From Daucus carota subsp. sativus (Eukaryota; Streptophyta; Magnoliopsida; Apiales; Apiaceae): 64,000 bases of DNA. Both the position numbers and the translations under genes were made by a program. The stretch covers positions 23,034,545-23,098,544 of the forward strand of contig NC_030386.2 of the NCBI RefSeq assembly GCF_001625215.2, read 5' to 3'. The notes under the pieces were generated by a model that saw nothing but the letters and a program-made list of their open reading frames with translations, had not been told where the DNA came from and ran no database searches. Positions 49,424 through 59,807 of the stretch are shown piece after piece (positions within the stretch are counted from its first letter, which is position 1; each line of letters begins with the position of its first letter).

Positions 49424-49790
49424 AGAGCATCTCCAACGGTACTCCTAAATCATTTCTTAAAAAATAATATAAAATGTGGCTCTTAGTAAGTTAATACATT
49501 GGAAAACGTGAGAACTCCAATACTACTCTTTATGTTAGCTCCTAACTCATATTTTATATTTATTTTATATAAATGGGAGAAAAAAGTTAACTAAAAGAGA
49601 GAGAAAATTGGAATGAAAATAATATTATATTGACTTAAGAGCTACTAAATGATCTTTAAAAGAAATGAGAGAGAGTAGGCTCCTAAATTTTTAAAGAGTA
49701 TCTAGGAGCCCATTGGAGCACTAGATTTTGATTTGCTCCTAAAATTTGGACTTAGGAGTTTGTTTAGAGAGTCCATTGGAGTTGCTCTAA
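49424..49790. mobile_element. MITE nested in the PIF-like element
   Basis: Ends GAGCATCTCCAACGG and CCATTGGAGTTGCTC are imperfect inverted repeats. CTCTTCATTTA stands at both sides (just before 49424 and just after 49796), either as an 11-bp target duplication or as flanking host repeat, so the class is unsettled. Confidence 0.65.
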
Positions 49791-49796
49791 GAACCT

Positions 49797-50493
49797 CTTC
49801 ATTTAGGCTCCTAACTTAAGATTTGAGGAGGGAGAAGAAAAATGTTGTTCCAAGAGACTCTTAAGTGGCTCTTAAATCACTAAGAGCCTCTTGTTTCTCT
49901 CTCCTCTCTCCTCAAAGTTAAGAGCCACCATATTGCTCCTAACTTATTTTTTCGCAATAAAAAAATCCTTTCTTCAAATTCACCTCTATCTTTTTTGTTA
50001 TAGTGAAGCTCAATATATGAATAAAATATGAAATAGAGAAGAAATGTAGAGAGTATTGTTGGAGTTTACACGTTTAATTTTGTCCTAAATTGCCAAGAGC
50101 CACCTTTTTTATATTATATTTATGAGCCAACAAGGAGGCTCTTGGAGATGCTCTAAATATAATATAAAAATGTGGCTCTTAGTGATTTAGGACAAAGTTA
50201 AGAGTGTAAACTCCAACAATACTCTCTACATCTCTTCTCTATTTCATATTTTATTCATATATTGGGCTCCACTATAACAAAAGAAATGGAAAGATGGAGG
50301 TGAATTGGAGGGAATGATTTTTTTATTGTGAAAAAATAAGTTAGGAGCAATGTGGTGGCTCTTAACTTTGAGGAGAGAGGAGAGAGAAATAAGAGGCTCT
50401 TAGTGATTTAAGAGTCTCTTGGAGCAACATTTTTCCTCTTCCTCCTCAAATCTCAAGTTAGGAGCCTAAATGAAGAGTCTCTTGGAGATGCTC
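49797..50493. repeat. large palindrome, ~345-bp arms
   Basis: From CTCTTCATTTAGGCTCCTAA on the left to TTAGGAGCCTAAATGAAGAG on the right the two halves are reverse complements with few mismatches, meeting at about 50150 in a short loop. Landmarks pair throughout: AGAGCCACCATATTGCTCCT with AGGAGCAATGTGGTGGCTCT, and TAGAGAGTATTGTTGGAGTT with AACTCCAACAATACTCTCTA. A transcript would form a very long hairpin. Confidence 0.9.
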
Positions 50494-50559
50494 TTACCCA
50501 CTTTTCATCTAACTTTACTCATTTTTTACACTTTTTCTTGGTCTCCGTGTCCACACCAT

Positions 50560-51200
50560 ATACAAAATCCAAACCACGGTCTGGTTTAAACCATAAAATC
50601 CGCATAAACCAATCCGATATTAATCCGATCCAAACTGAAACCGAGATTAGGTTTACGGTTTCGGTTCGACTAATTTAAAAAACCGTGGTTTGTGGGCTGG
50701 TTTCGGTTTTATATTAAACCGAACCGCATATTATGCAATATAAATATTTAATATTATATATATACGAAATATTAATTTTATATAAATATATTAATTTTTT
50801 AGTTTATACTCTGGGTTGTTGTTTAGTTACTTACCTTATCGATACCAACTACAAGTCATATCGTCATATCAATTCAGTAATCCACGACTTCAATTCAGGT
50901 TTATACATTTTATTAGACTAAAGTTTGTATTATAATTTAACTATGTGAAATTATGTAAATGGAGACAAAATGATCCTTTATTTTCTAGTATTATTCATGA
51001 TTAATCCTCATCTTCGATTATAAGCCTTAGTCACAAACCGATCAATCCGCTTAATCGAACCGTCAAAAACCGCACCGCTTGGTCCGGGTTAAATATTTTG
51101 CCGGTCACGGGTTGGTTTGAGATTTTAAAAAACCGCTAATATATGGTTTGGTTCCGGTTCTACCTCCGATCCGAACCAAACCGGACCGCGATCACCCCTA
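50560..51200. mobile_element. hAT-like AC-rich MITE, degraded
   Basis: Many AACCG/CGGTT words in opposite orientation at the two ends (CCACGGTCTGGTTTAAACC at about 50574, AACCGGACCGCGATCACCCC at 51179-51198). The right end read inward starts TAGGGGTGATCGCGG, typical of hAT MITEs. The left end and duplication are not clear. Confidence 0.55.
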
Positions 51201-51232
51201 AATGTATATAACCTATTGGGACGGAGGGAGTA

Positions 51233-52201
51233 ATTTATTGAGTCTACAGCTGAAGCGTGTACAGGAAGAGGCCTGAGGAGTCAGCATCTTATAGGGACAC
51301 GTGAAAGGAGCTAGTTCGATGGGGTTGGTGTTGGCCAGGCTGGGAAGCTGATTTTTGGCTTTTAGGTGTGCATGGGGAAGGTTTATGGGCTTTAATATTT
51401 GTGGACGGTGACGTGGATCTTCTTTAGTGAGATATGTTTATGTGTAAGGGGAAAAAAGAAGGGATGTTGTTCGCTAAATTTTAAGATTTTTTTTTATATA
51501 TATAAGAAATGGTTATTATTTTTATGCTCGAAATCCTGTTCGTCAAAATTTCAACAAATCTGAAAAGAACTTGAAATTGATATTTTCAACACAAATTCGA
51601 CCCAATTTAATATATAAATTTTATTTAAATGTAATAGTTTATAAAATAATGAACAAAAACTTGATTAAACTCGTAAACCATATGAGCCTAGTTATTTAAA
51701 ATTCGATCTGAGCTTAGCAGAATATATAATTAACTCATCGAGTTTGGATCGTTTATTATCTATAAAATTCTAATACTTTAGAACACAAACTCGATTTTCC
51801 CGATTATTATGAATTAAATACAGGTATTTTCGAAGTCGAACTCGCCTATCCGATAATCACCCCATGGCATGTTTTCTAGTCTAAAACCAGATATTTAAAA
51901 AAAAAAAACGTCCTTCAAATATACTCTATGGGATAGGACAAGACAAATAATTCTATGCAGCAACAGATACGCATACGCCTGAGATTCAAGTGAGTCCCGT
52001 CAAATTACTGCTGGATAAAAACGTGGGGTAAAAGTATAGAAGGTCAAGTAAATTACCCATCCACAAGATTCAAGAAACCAAAAGACGACGAGTGCGATTC
52101 AAAGTGCGTAGCAGAAGCCAGAAGATAGACAGTGCTGCAGAGACTGTGGAAGAGTAAAAGTTAACCACGCCCAATTAATTTTTATCCTGTTTATCCGTAT
52201 A
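51233..52201. other. intergenic, no gene seen
   Basis: AT-rich stretch. 51520-51870 has dispersed CGAATTTGA/TCGATTTTC-type words that suggest a degraded MITE. No coding domain recognised. Confidence 0.5.
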
Positions 52202-52489
52202 CTCCCTCCGTCCCACCAGATTCTTTACAGTTTCCTTATTTGGCTGTCCCACCCATTTCTTTACATTACAAAACTTTCGTAAAATAGTTAAAGGGTCCCA
52301 CCACTTTCCCACTTTTTCTTCCTTTTCACACTACTTTTACTCCACTATCTCTCTTTTATATAGTATTAAAAATCAGTGGGTCCCGCCCGCCACTTCACCC
52401 ACTTTTCTTTCTCTTTTCTACTACTTTATACATATTTCTTAACCTCCGTGCCCAAACCCAATGTAAAGAATTGGGTGGGACGGAGGGAG
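52202..52489. mobile_element. Stowaway-type MITE, well preserved
   Basis: CTCCCTCCGTCCCACC at the left and GGTGGGACGGAGGGAG at the right are perfect 16-bp inverted repeats flanked by TA (52200-52201, 52490-52491). This copy serves as the uninterrupted reference for the nested element at 49148-51230. Confidence 0.95.
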
Positions 52490-53172
52490 TATTTCTCTGC
52501 TCATTTTTTATTACGTCATTCTTTTCCTGGTTAATTATCACTTGCCCTGCTGTATTTTCTGATTGGTTACAAGTCAAAACCTAACTAAAAAAATTAGAGA
52601 AATTATTGATACAAGTTTAGAGAGATTGTAAATTGTAATACTACAAATTTTCCCTCTTTATTTTCGTTGCTTTCTTGTTACTCACTAGTCGCTTCTTCCA
52701 TTAAATTTCAACCGATTTATGGCGTGCCAGTTAAAGATGAAATAAATTAATTTTCTGTCAAACCATTTTTAGTGAACTGATTGAGAGAGGAGTCTTTCAA
52801 ATCAGAGAGATGCCCAGCTTTAGTCATCTATTTTTGCTGTTATAGATGACACAGCTACAGAGTGGGCTGCAATTCTGCAAATGCAATATGCAATGCTAAA
52901 TTATGCAAAGCCATCATATATCATACATGAGAGATATTTACACATCATCTTCAAATCTTTAATATAGTAAAATAAAAGAATGAGATTTTTGGGTTTACAC
53001 ACCCAAAAGGTAGTGGCCGTGGATTCAACGTAAAAAAAAAAAAATTGTAAAATAATATAATGATGTGAAATGAGTTTCATTCATTTGCTTTCAAGATTGA
53101 AAAGATAATTTCCTCAAAAAAAAAAAAAAGGATTGAAAAGATAAAATTAAACTACCTTCTTTTTAATACATA

Positions 53173-53412
53173 CTCTCTCTGTCACTCTGGTAATTTACTT
53201 TGGGACGAGAGTTTGGCACGCATTATAATATTCTTAGAAAACATAGTTCTGTGACTTATTTTTTAGTTTTTTTAAATAAACATTTGATTTTTAAATTTTT
53301 ATACACAAAAAAAAGCTCAAAAAAAAAATTACGGAACTATATGTTTGATAAGAGCCTTAAAATGTGTGTTGAGCAGGGAAAAAAATTGTAAAAAAATGAG
53401 AGACGGAAGAAG
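53173..53412. mobile_element. Stowaway-type MITE, diverged
   Basis: CTCTCTCTGTCACTC at the left and GAGAGACGGAAGAAG at the right, with TA on both sides. The interior is an AT-rich imperfect hairpin. Confidence 0.75.
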
Positions 53413-53484
53413 TAATAAAACTACTTTTGATAGGCTTTCTAAAAATCCAAAATAATTGAATTAGATAGACAAACTTCCCAAAAC

Positions 53485-53856
53485 CAGTGTTACAGAAATC
53501 GGGAATCGGACCTAATCGGTTGAGCTACCGATTCAAGGATTAATCGGAAACCGGGGATTAATCGGAAGGATTAATCGGAATTAAAATCGGGTTTATTTTA
53601 ATTTTTAAATTTTATTTAATATTTGGTTATTATTATATTAGCTATTTAGTAACTAATATATTTACTATATTTATAAACTCTATAATTATTCATATTTAAA
53701 ATAATATATTATTTTAATTTTAATAATTTATCACATATACTTCGATTATGAAATATATATAAGGATTAATCGGATTTCAAAAATCGGATCGGTGACCGAC
53801 CTTGCAGGGGATTAATCGGGGATTTATCGTTTAAATCGGGGATTTTTAGAACACTG
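53485..53856. mobile_element. hAT MITE, 372 bp
   Basis: CAGTGTT at the left faces AACACTG at the right; the identical 8-bp duplication CCCAAAAC flanks it (53477-53484, 53857-53864). Subterminal GGATTAATCGG words repeat in tandem near both ends. Confidence 0.92.
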
Positions 53857-53983
53857 CCCAAAACCATCTAATCCCAACCGTGTATAGTTTTATCGTCTAC
53901 ACACCAAGGTAAAGGTATTTTATCTTCTTCGACAGCAAAAACCAAAATTACCAACAAGAATGGTTCAGACATTGATTTATTAG

Positions 53984-54656
53984 GAGTTAATTACAGTTTG
54001 TAACCCTTAGTATTGCTCCAAACGCACTTAAGATCCTGAACTATCAAACGTGACATAATGCACCCTGAACTTTACCTTCCTGTGCAAGTTGTAACCCATA
54101 GTCATTATTCCGTCCAAATATGCCGTTAACTTTAACTGTTTGAGAGGTAACAGTGTGTATATTAGTTTCTAACAGCTACTTTACCTCTTGTGACCTCTCA
54201 AAAATTATGTATTATATTTTGAAATTATTTCTGAACACACACAACAATGCAAAAAAATTTAAAATAAGTTTTAAAATATGTATCTAGATTTAGAATCTGA
54301 AAATTTATTATTATTTTTACATAAATGATGTAACTTATTTTAAAATTTTAAAATAAATGTATATTTAAAAAATTATTTTAATATTATTTACATCGAAATG
54401 TGTGTTCAAAAATAATTTCAAAATATAATACATAAACTTTGAGGAGTCACAGGGGCTAAAGTAGCTGTTAGAAACTAATATACACACTGTTAACTCTCAA
54501 ACAGTTAAAGTTAACGGCATATTTGGACGGAATAGTGACTGTGGGTTACAACTTGCACGGGAATGTAAAGTTCAGGGTGCATTATGTCACGTTTGATAGT
54601 TCAGGATCTTAAGTGCGTTTGGAGCAATCCTAGGAGTTACAAACTGTAATTAACTC
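53984..54656. mobile_element. MULE-type MITE with ~220-bp inverted ends
   Basis: The left arm GAGTTAATTACAGTTTGTAA and right arm TTACAAACTGTAATTAACTC continue as near-perfect complements for over 200 bp (e.g. TTCCGTCCAAATATGCCGTT against AACGGCATATTTGGACGGAA). The flanks ATTTATTAG (53975-53983) and ATTTATTAA (54657-54665) form a 9-bp duplication with one mismatch. Long inverted ends plus 9-bp duplication are Mutator-like features. Confidence 0.88.
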
Positions 54657-55429
54657 ATTTATTAAAGATAAGAAGACTTAAATTAGGCCCTTTATTTCGT
54701 CAAAAAAAAAAAAATTAGGCCCTTTTCAACAAGGATGAGTTCAAATTGAGTTTGGTCACGCGGAACTAACACACCCTATACATTGTTGTATAATTGGTTC
54801 CCAATCATTCGGTAGGGAATGGGTTGGTGTGGAGGTTTATTGAAGCGAATAGGTACCAAGAATAATTATAAGGTTATGGTCAACTAAAAACCACGGCATG
54901 AACTTGTCCATTTCCACACGAATGATCACACACTGTATCAATAATGGTGAAAGCGAGGTGAGGCTACCCCTGGATGGCACCACTCATTTGTTTTATTTCG
55001 ATGCCTCTTTAATGTAAGAAATAAAAATAGACTTTTGAGGCGTATAGTTTTAGCATCGGTGCCCTACTCTTTTATATTTCGAATCCCACATAAATTTTAT
55101 TCCCAACTCGTTCAAGCTATGTACAATGTACGCTAGCTGGAGCCTGGACCATTTTATATAAGAGTGTGATTTTAATAATAATCATATGCAGAGGAAGTCC
55201 CATTCAGCAATATAGCTAGTAGCTACTAGTAGCTGCTAACCTGCTACAGTGCTACTCCGTATATACTGAGTATGATTTGGTGACTTGTTAGTTGTTACAC
55301 GCCTTCCACTCACACATAATTTACTCGCCCATAATTAATACTGATAGCATTGTTTTCATGTTTTTGATTAAAATTTTTTAAGTTATTGTTACATTTATTA
55401 CTCAATCCGTCTTAAAAAACTTTATACTA
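54657..55429. other. intergenic, no gene seen
   Basis: AT-rich sequence without coding domains or terminal repeats that I can define. Confidence 0.5.
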
Positions 55430-55588
55430 CTCCTTCGTCTCAACTATTTTCTTACACTTTTATTTTAGAGATATTCCATTCAATTTTTTACATTTCAAAA
55501 CTCAGCAAAAATATATTGAAAAGAGAGACTCAACTATTTTGGGATAGTTTTTTTTTTAAAAAGGTCATCTAATTTGAGATGGAGGAAG
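55430..55588. mobile_element. short Stowaway-type MITE
   Basis: CTCCTTCGTCTCAACTATTT at the left and AATTTGAGATGGAGGAAG at the right, TA on both sides; 159 bp, a shortened family member. Confidence 0.75.
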
Positions 55589-56164
55589 TATTTAAGTAAA
55601 TTTTAGGACCCTTAATCTGCTTGGCATGGAATTTCGAATAATCTTGCAATCATTTACAACTATTCATTCGAATTATGATCCATAAATATCAACCGATTTT
55701 GTGTAGTTCCGTTGCAGTTATTTACAACTATTCATTCGAACTACAATCCATAAATATCAACTGGTCTTGACTCTTGTGTACTTCCGTCGCAAAATGCATA
55801 AAAATAATTCATAGTGATGATAAACGCAAGGCTAGGAACCAGCAGATGCATCTGTCTCTCTCGACAAGAAAAATCAAAGTGTACACAGCCAATAATAGAG
55901 TCCCAAGAGTCTCTGTACTTGTCATTTGTTTGATATCAACAGCTGATGCCTGCCCATCTCCGTGACTAGGTTTTCTGCTCTACCCACTCATTGTTGGAAG
56001 TTTGTCATTTTGAGCACCAATTTGAGTGAGGCTCGGCTAAGTGCTCGTGGCGGGTTATGCTTGGATTATGTTCTCCTCCGAGAGAGCTTTCCAATGCATG
56101 TTTATTCACTAAAAACGACTAAGGAATGGATGAGTTGTGATGATCCAAAGTTGCTTCCTTGGTA
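55589..56164. other. intergenic; small direct repeat
   Basis: The ~45-bp word ACAACTATTCATTCGAA...CATAAATATCAAC is repeated at about 55657-55692 and 55724-55760. Short open frames at 55774-56165 have no recognisable domain. Confidence 0.5.
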
Positions 56165-57032
56165 GTGGAAAATTGGAAAAGAAAGCTAGTATCCCACATA
56201 GAAAAGAATATGGGCCTTTAATGGGTTTATATAGTAGAACACTCTTGTAGTGTTTAACTTGTGTTAGTGTGTTATGCTCCACCACCTACGTGCGCGCAGG
56301 GGGGGGTGCAAATTGTGGGATTTCGAGGGGAGTTTCGTGGCTTCGCAAGCCTCGGGCTTTTCCGCGTGTGCGACCTGCGGACACGAATGCAGCAAAATCT
56401 GGGCCCGAAGAATTACGGACTAGTTTTGCTGAATTTAATTTTCCACTGGGCTTGGGCTCAATTAAATTGACAGAAATTAATTCCGATTTGATTTCGGATT
56501 AATTGTTTGGTTTTAAATTAATTCGATTTGATTTCGGATTTAATTTATAACCGTGTGAATTAATTAACGCGTTTTAATTAATTATAAAGCGTAGCGCACA
56601 AGTCTTGCATTGCCTATATATATTCATAATAGTTTAGGGTTTGCATTCACGGTACACACACAGCCTCTCGCGTCCACAAAACCCTAGCCGCGTCGGTGAT
56701 AGTTTCAGTCCTTGTTCTGGTTCGTCGAAGGTGCTTCTCGCATCGTCAATCCGTTTTATCCTGGGAGGCGATCGTTCATCACATACGGTGAGGGCGAAAT
56801 ACGCTTTAAGGAGACAGTTGCGGACTGGACTCGGATTCTCTTACATATATCCTTCGTTTCTATTCTGTCTCCTACGTTTTGCACAGACAAACACTGTTTG
56901 ATTTTTTGCACAGATTGTATAACACTCATATCTCAGAATCTTTTTACGAGTATGCTACATTGCTACTTCTACGCCATATTTCAATACTATAATTTTTATT
57001 TACATGCTCAACTCTGATTGTACTCTCCCTAA
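56165..57032 (+). mobile_element. probable solo LTR (copia-like), left border uncertain
   Basis: The stretch begins near TGGAAAATTGGAAAAGAAAG and contains GTATCCCACATAGAAAAG, AATGGGTTTATATAGTAGAA, a CG-rich block at 56280-56410, a TATA-like CCTATATATATTC at 56613, and ends at CTCTCCCTAACA. The TG...CA outline, promoter-like centre and absence of coding domains fit an LTR. No matching 5-bp target duplication was found and there is no second copy in the window. Confidence 0.45.
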
Positions 57033-57722
57033 CAATTCCATATGCCACACATATGACTCCGAAAGGCGAAAATAACACTTCTTTAAAAATTTGGGAACCA
57101 TTCGAGTTGCGTAATATTGGACTTGTGAAATTACTTAAAGGTAGATTCACCGGAAACCCGATTGTTTTCTTGGACTGGGTCAAGTTCACACATATAAATA
57201 ATGTTTGCTTCCATTATTTAATTCCGAAAACAAGTAGTACTACCTACTGGCTACTGGATCATAAACTTGTTTTCCGCGCCTAGTCAAAAAGCAAGCTGAT
57301 ATAGCAGGAATGATAGCCATAGCCAATCAGGAAGAGGTGTCGTTGTTTCATATAGGCTATAGCTGCTAGAAACTTGACCTGTGATCAACTGTCGTCATTG
57401 CTTGGCCTGCCTTCATTATTTCATTCACATTTCTGAGAGCAACTCCGATGTTATCAACTCTCTCCAATTCAGTAATCCGTGAGAGCAAGTACATATCCCC
57501 TCGTAAAAATTTAAGAGGGTAGTGTTATATAAAATCAGTTTTTTATATGTTAAGTGTGTAATTTTATGTATTTATTTATTTATTGTGATGTAATTTTTAT
57601 ATATGTAATTAAGGTGTCACACTTTTATTAAGAAGTAAGAGATATCATAATAAGCTAAATTTATAAAATTTGGTAGTAGATGGTATGTGTCAATACACAC
57701 ATCTAGAAAAATTGATATTATA
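57033..57722. other. intergenic, no gene seen
   Basis: No coding domain or defined repeat recognised. Confidence 0.5.
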
Positions 57723-57974
57723 TAGGGGCCGTTTGGGTGAACTTAAAATAAGTGCTTCTTGCTTAAAATAAATAGGTGGAGTAGAAGTTAGAAGCAAGAT
57801 AAGACTTATAAGTGATTAAAGTGTTTGGGAAATAAGTAGAAGCCCTGAAACAAAAGTTAGCATTCCTAACTTTTTATAAGTGCTTATTGACATATTACAC
57901 AAACGATACAAATAAGTTCTCATAACTTATAATCAATAAGCTGGACTTATAAGTGTTTGCCAAACGCTCACATA
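57723..57974. mobile_element. hAT-like MITE, GGGGCCGTTTGG family
   Basis: TAGGGGCCGTTTGGGTGA at the left faces TTTGCCAAACGCTCACATA at the right. The interior repeats AAGTGCTT and ACTTATAAGT in both orientations. It is the best preserved of three related copies (32107-32335, 44441-44600). The target duplication is not clear. Confidence 0.7.
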
Positions 57975-58454
57975 GTCTTATAATGAATTATTACAATATT
58001 TTGATATAGAAGTTTCAATAATAATTTTTTAATTATTTTTATAATTGACATAATATACGTAACCCAAAATTTGTTCCCAAAACGTTTCATCAAATGACAC
58101 GGATGACATGTGTCTAGTTTTAATTTAGTGATTGATGTGCGTACAAAGGATTCCATTAGTATTAGTCTGAAAGTAATCAATCATATATTGCCATGGGGAA
58201 AAAAAATTCGTGAACATTTTTTGGGTTACCTAATTCTTCCATCAATGTACAAAAGTAGAGATGAGTATTAGAACAGGAAATTAAAATATTTTATTTATTC
58301 TATAAATCATTTAAGATACTGGTATCTTGAAAATGGAACACATTAAATATTGAATGTGCTATTATCTCAAAACATGGCCACATAGCTAACCAATTATTTA
58401 TTCCGAATTCCAAATATCTCAAATTTATATATATGACTCTGCTCCAGGTATATA

Positions 58455-58716
58455 CTCCCTCCGTCCCCTTTTACTTGTCTCTTTTGAAAAAATAACGCAT
58501 CTTAAGAAAACGTTAGTTGGATATCTTGTTTTCATACATATCCCTAATAAATGTAATGAATTAGATAGAGTTGTGTGTATATATATGCTAGTCAAACATT
58601 GGAAGTTGTTACTTTTTGAAAAAACACACAAAAAGTTGCTTTGAAAAGAGAAGTGGACAAGTAATTTGGGACAAATTTTTTTTTCAAAGAAGACATGTAA
58701 AAGGGGACGGAGGGAG
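58455..58716. mobile_element. Stowaway-type MITE
   Basis: CTCCCTCCGTCCCCTTTTAC and its perfect complement GTAAAAGGGGACGGAGGGAG form the ends, with TA on both sides (58453-58454, 58717-58718). Confidence 0.95.
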
Positions 58717-59807
58717 TATCAATATTTAATTTTTTTACTTTTCTTTGATAAATTATATTTTTTACTTATTAGCTTAATCTTCCTGCCCACTTTTATTATA
58801 TAAACCCCTGAAGAGAGCAAATTTTAGGCCAACTTTTGTCATAAAACCATTCCAACACTGAGCAAAATTGCAGCTTACCACATACATTAAATTCTATCAT
58901 TCAAGTTATTTTTACAAACTCGATTATATATGTATAACTTAAAAACGAACGAGTAATATTTTCTCATAATCTACTTCTATATATTAAATGGCAACCAAGG
59001 GCAAAAAGAGCAAATAATATAGCTGTGAAATATCCACTATACCCCTATGTTAATTGTAATTACAAAATTACCAAAATATGATCCATTTATTATACTTGAA
59101 ATATTAAGTATTAGTAATTAATACATTTACATAATAAATATCCATTTAATTACAGTTGTCACTTATTTATGACCGCTCATTAAAAAAAAAGAAATATGTG
59201 AATTGAACTTGATATATTTAAACTCACTCTCATGTAAACTCTACGATCATAACTATTAAATTAAGATCTCTTGATTCTCATTTATCAAAAAAAATATAAT
59301 TTTTTTACATGTGCGGATATATCAAATTAATTTCGATTTAACTTAGTGTTGGTTCTAATATTATAATTAATTAGTTTTTATATTTTTAATAGAGTGATTA
59401 TGTTGACTAATCTTGTTTTTAATCTCATACACACACGTGTGTGTGTGTGTGTGTGTGTGTATAATATTACAATCATATTTATTAATTTAGAGTTTTACAT
59501 TAATTATGCACAGTACATTTCGTAACAAATAGTAGATTTGTTACGTCTTGTGTTAAAGAGCCGGAGTACAAAATTTTTTGCTTTTGGTATATATCTTGTG
59601 ATCTAAAGAATATGATTGGTGACGGTGTTCAATAAAACCTCAACACTCAAGTGGCAGGTCAATTAACAGCTAACTGATGTTCTAAAATTTGAATTTCAAT
59701 TTGACTTGATAAGCCTATTGAGTAACGAGTACTCATATTAGTTGAAAATTACTTATTTAAAAAATGGATATATTTATAAAATGATTTTAGATATTAAATC
59801 ATGTTTT

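Larger units (their letters stand above)
49364..50493. mobile_element. PIF/Harbinger-like MITE with TTA duplication
   Basis: It begins GAGCATCTCCAA and ends with GGAGATGCTC, flanked by TTA (49361-49363, 50494-50496). The empty site is confirmed by the related Stowaway copy at 52202-52489. It is not a single simple element: a second GAGCATCTGC start lies at 49397, and another MITE (49424-49790) is inside. Confidence 0.8.
49148..51230. mobile_element. Stowaway MITE expanded by nested insertions
   Basis: The outer ends (CTCTGTCACAGTC at 49148 and GGGACGGAGGGAG at 51230, TA on both sides) and the segments next to them align with the uninterrupted copy at 52202-52489. Examples are CAGTTTCCTCTTTGGGATGTCCCA against CAGTTTCC.TATTTGGCTGTCCCA, and CCCGCCACT-TTA-CCCACTTTTC against CCCGCCACT-TCA-CCCACTTTTC. 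The body is split by a PIF-like element (49364-50493) and a second AC-rich element (about 50560-51200). Confidence 0.82.
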
